Shown in pieces: positions 63,429 through 64,000 of a DNA stretch of 64,000 nucleotides. The DNA lies in contig JACKNX010000018.1 of NCBI GenBank assembly GCA_024234635.1, forward strand, positions 1-64,000, in the 5' to 3' direction. This DNA is from Pseudomonadales bacterium (lineage in GTDB: Bacteria > Pseudomonadota > Gammaproteobacteria > Pseudomonadales > Azotimanducaceae). The notes under the pieces are model-generated. The model saw only the letters and a list, made by a program, of their open reading frames with translations. It searched no databases and was not told the DNA's origin. The stretch's first letter is position 1; every line of letters starts with the position of its first letter. A program made the position numbers and the translations under genes.

Positions 63429-64000
63429 GCGAGCAACCTGCCGGCGGCAATCTCCAGCCGGCGATCGCAGCGTCCGGCGAGCCGTTCGTCGTGCGTGACG
63501 AGGATGAGCGTGGTGGCAAACTCGCGGTTCAGTTCGAACAGCAATTCGATGACCCGCTCACCCGTGATGGTATCCAGATTGCCCGTGGGTTCATCGGCAA
63601 ACAGCACCGAGGGTTTCGATGCAAACGCCCGCGCGATTGCCACCCGCTGCTGTTCACCGCCGGACAACTGCCGCGGGTAGTGATGCGTACGCTGGCCCAG
63701 TCCCACCTTCTCCAGCAATTCGCGGGCGGCGGTAGCGGCGTCGCGATCGCCGCGCAACTCCGCGGGCAGCATCACGTTCTCCAGCGCCGTGAGGCTGTCG
63801 AGGAGCTGGAAAGACTGGAACACGAATCCGACATGCCGACCCCGGACCAGCGCCCGCTGCTCCTCGTCCAGCGCGGTGATCTCGCTGCCTTCCAGCACTA
63901 CCCGTCCGCTGGAAGGCAGATCAAGTCCGGCAAGGATACCCAGCAGGGTCGTTTTGCCTGAGCCGGAGGCGCCCACCACGGCCACGGTTTCGCCTGCTTT
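63425..64000 (-). CDS. ABC transporter ATPase, YbbA-like (5' end cut by window edge)
   Basis: The frame is open to the right edge (K-A-G-E-T-V before A-V-V-G-A-S), so only the C-terminal 191 residues are seen. Walker A G-A-S-G-S-G-K-T, signature L-S-G-G-E-Q-Q-R and Walker B V-L-F-A-D-E-P are intact. The LolD/MacB-type sequence pairs with the downstream permease. Confidence 0.9.
   Translation of the reverse strand, partial: KAGETVAVVGASGSGKTTLLGILAGLDLPSSGRVVLEGSEITALDEEQRALVRGRHVGFVFQSFQLLDSLTALENVMLPAELRGDRDAATAARELLEKVGLGQRTHHYPRQLSGGEQQRVAIARAFASKPSVLFADEPTGNLDTITGERVIELLFELNREFATTLILVTHDERLAGRCDRRLEIAAGRLLA

Overview
The window is GC-rich chromosomal DNA from a gammaproteobacterium. The evidence is zipA (a gammaproteobacterial division gene) next to ligA and smc, a complete ccmABCDEFGHI cytochrome c maturation operon, yheU, ttcA, dinG, ppnN and a PhoP/PhoQ-type pair. 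TonB-dependent receptors, a P450, a Rieske oxygenase, a Baeyer-Villiger-type monooxygenase and a Tat-exported dienelactone hydrolase suggest an aerobic, oligotrophic, lipid- or aromatic-degrading lifestyle. I cannot name the genus. I found no tRNA, rRNA, CRISPR array, insertion sequence or prophage. Both edges cut genes: the left edge cuts the monooxygenase, the right edge an ABC ATPase.

Region by region. 1-2.3 kb: monooxygenase and exported hydrolase. 2.4-5.8 kb: a leftward run PepSY protein - phoP - phoQ - SUI1/YciH - YjdF-like membrane protein; the SUI1 gene appears to start at ATT. 5.9-12.9 kb: glycine-zipper protein, an enlarged DoxX protein, a pitrilysin-type lipoprotein protease whose 3' end overlaps convergent dinG, and a methyltransferase-like protein. 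12.9-20.2 kb: bactofilin, ligA, zipA, smc. 20.3-27.1 kb: ccm operon, nearly all joints being 4-base overlaps. 27.5-35.8 kb: two facing units, P450 + TonB receptor (rightward) and Rieske oxygenase + GPH-type transporter + beta-lactamase-fold hydrolase (leftward), meeting at a strong terminator. They look like one uptake and degradation locus.

35.8-49.7 kb is the most unusual part. A leftward series encodes three secreted DUF11-like proteins (363, 180 and 441 aa) and a 2273-aa protein with cadherin-like repeats, a duplicated ~280-residue module, DUF11 and Cna-B-like domains and a probable C-terminal outer-membrane barrel. A TonB receptor and ppnN follow closely. Three of the secreted proteins share an N-terminal beta-strand motif after the signal peptide, so the set looks like one surface system of unknown function.

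50.4-57.5 kb: a TorR/OmpR-type regulator is translationally coupled to a 2110-aa sensor with Ser/Thr kinase, AAA ATPase, long helical, GAF, PAS, histidine kinase, receiver and Hpt parts, probably a full phosphorelay in two proteins. 57.5-64 kb: small lipoprotein, ttcA, a PAS-GGDEF-EAL protein with a degenerate GGDEF site, and an FtsX-type ABC exporter pair.
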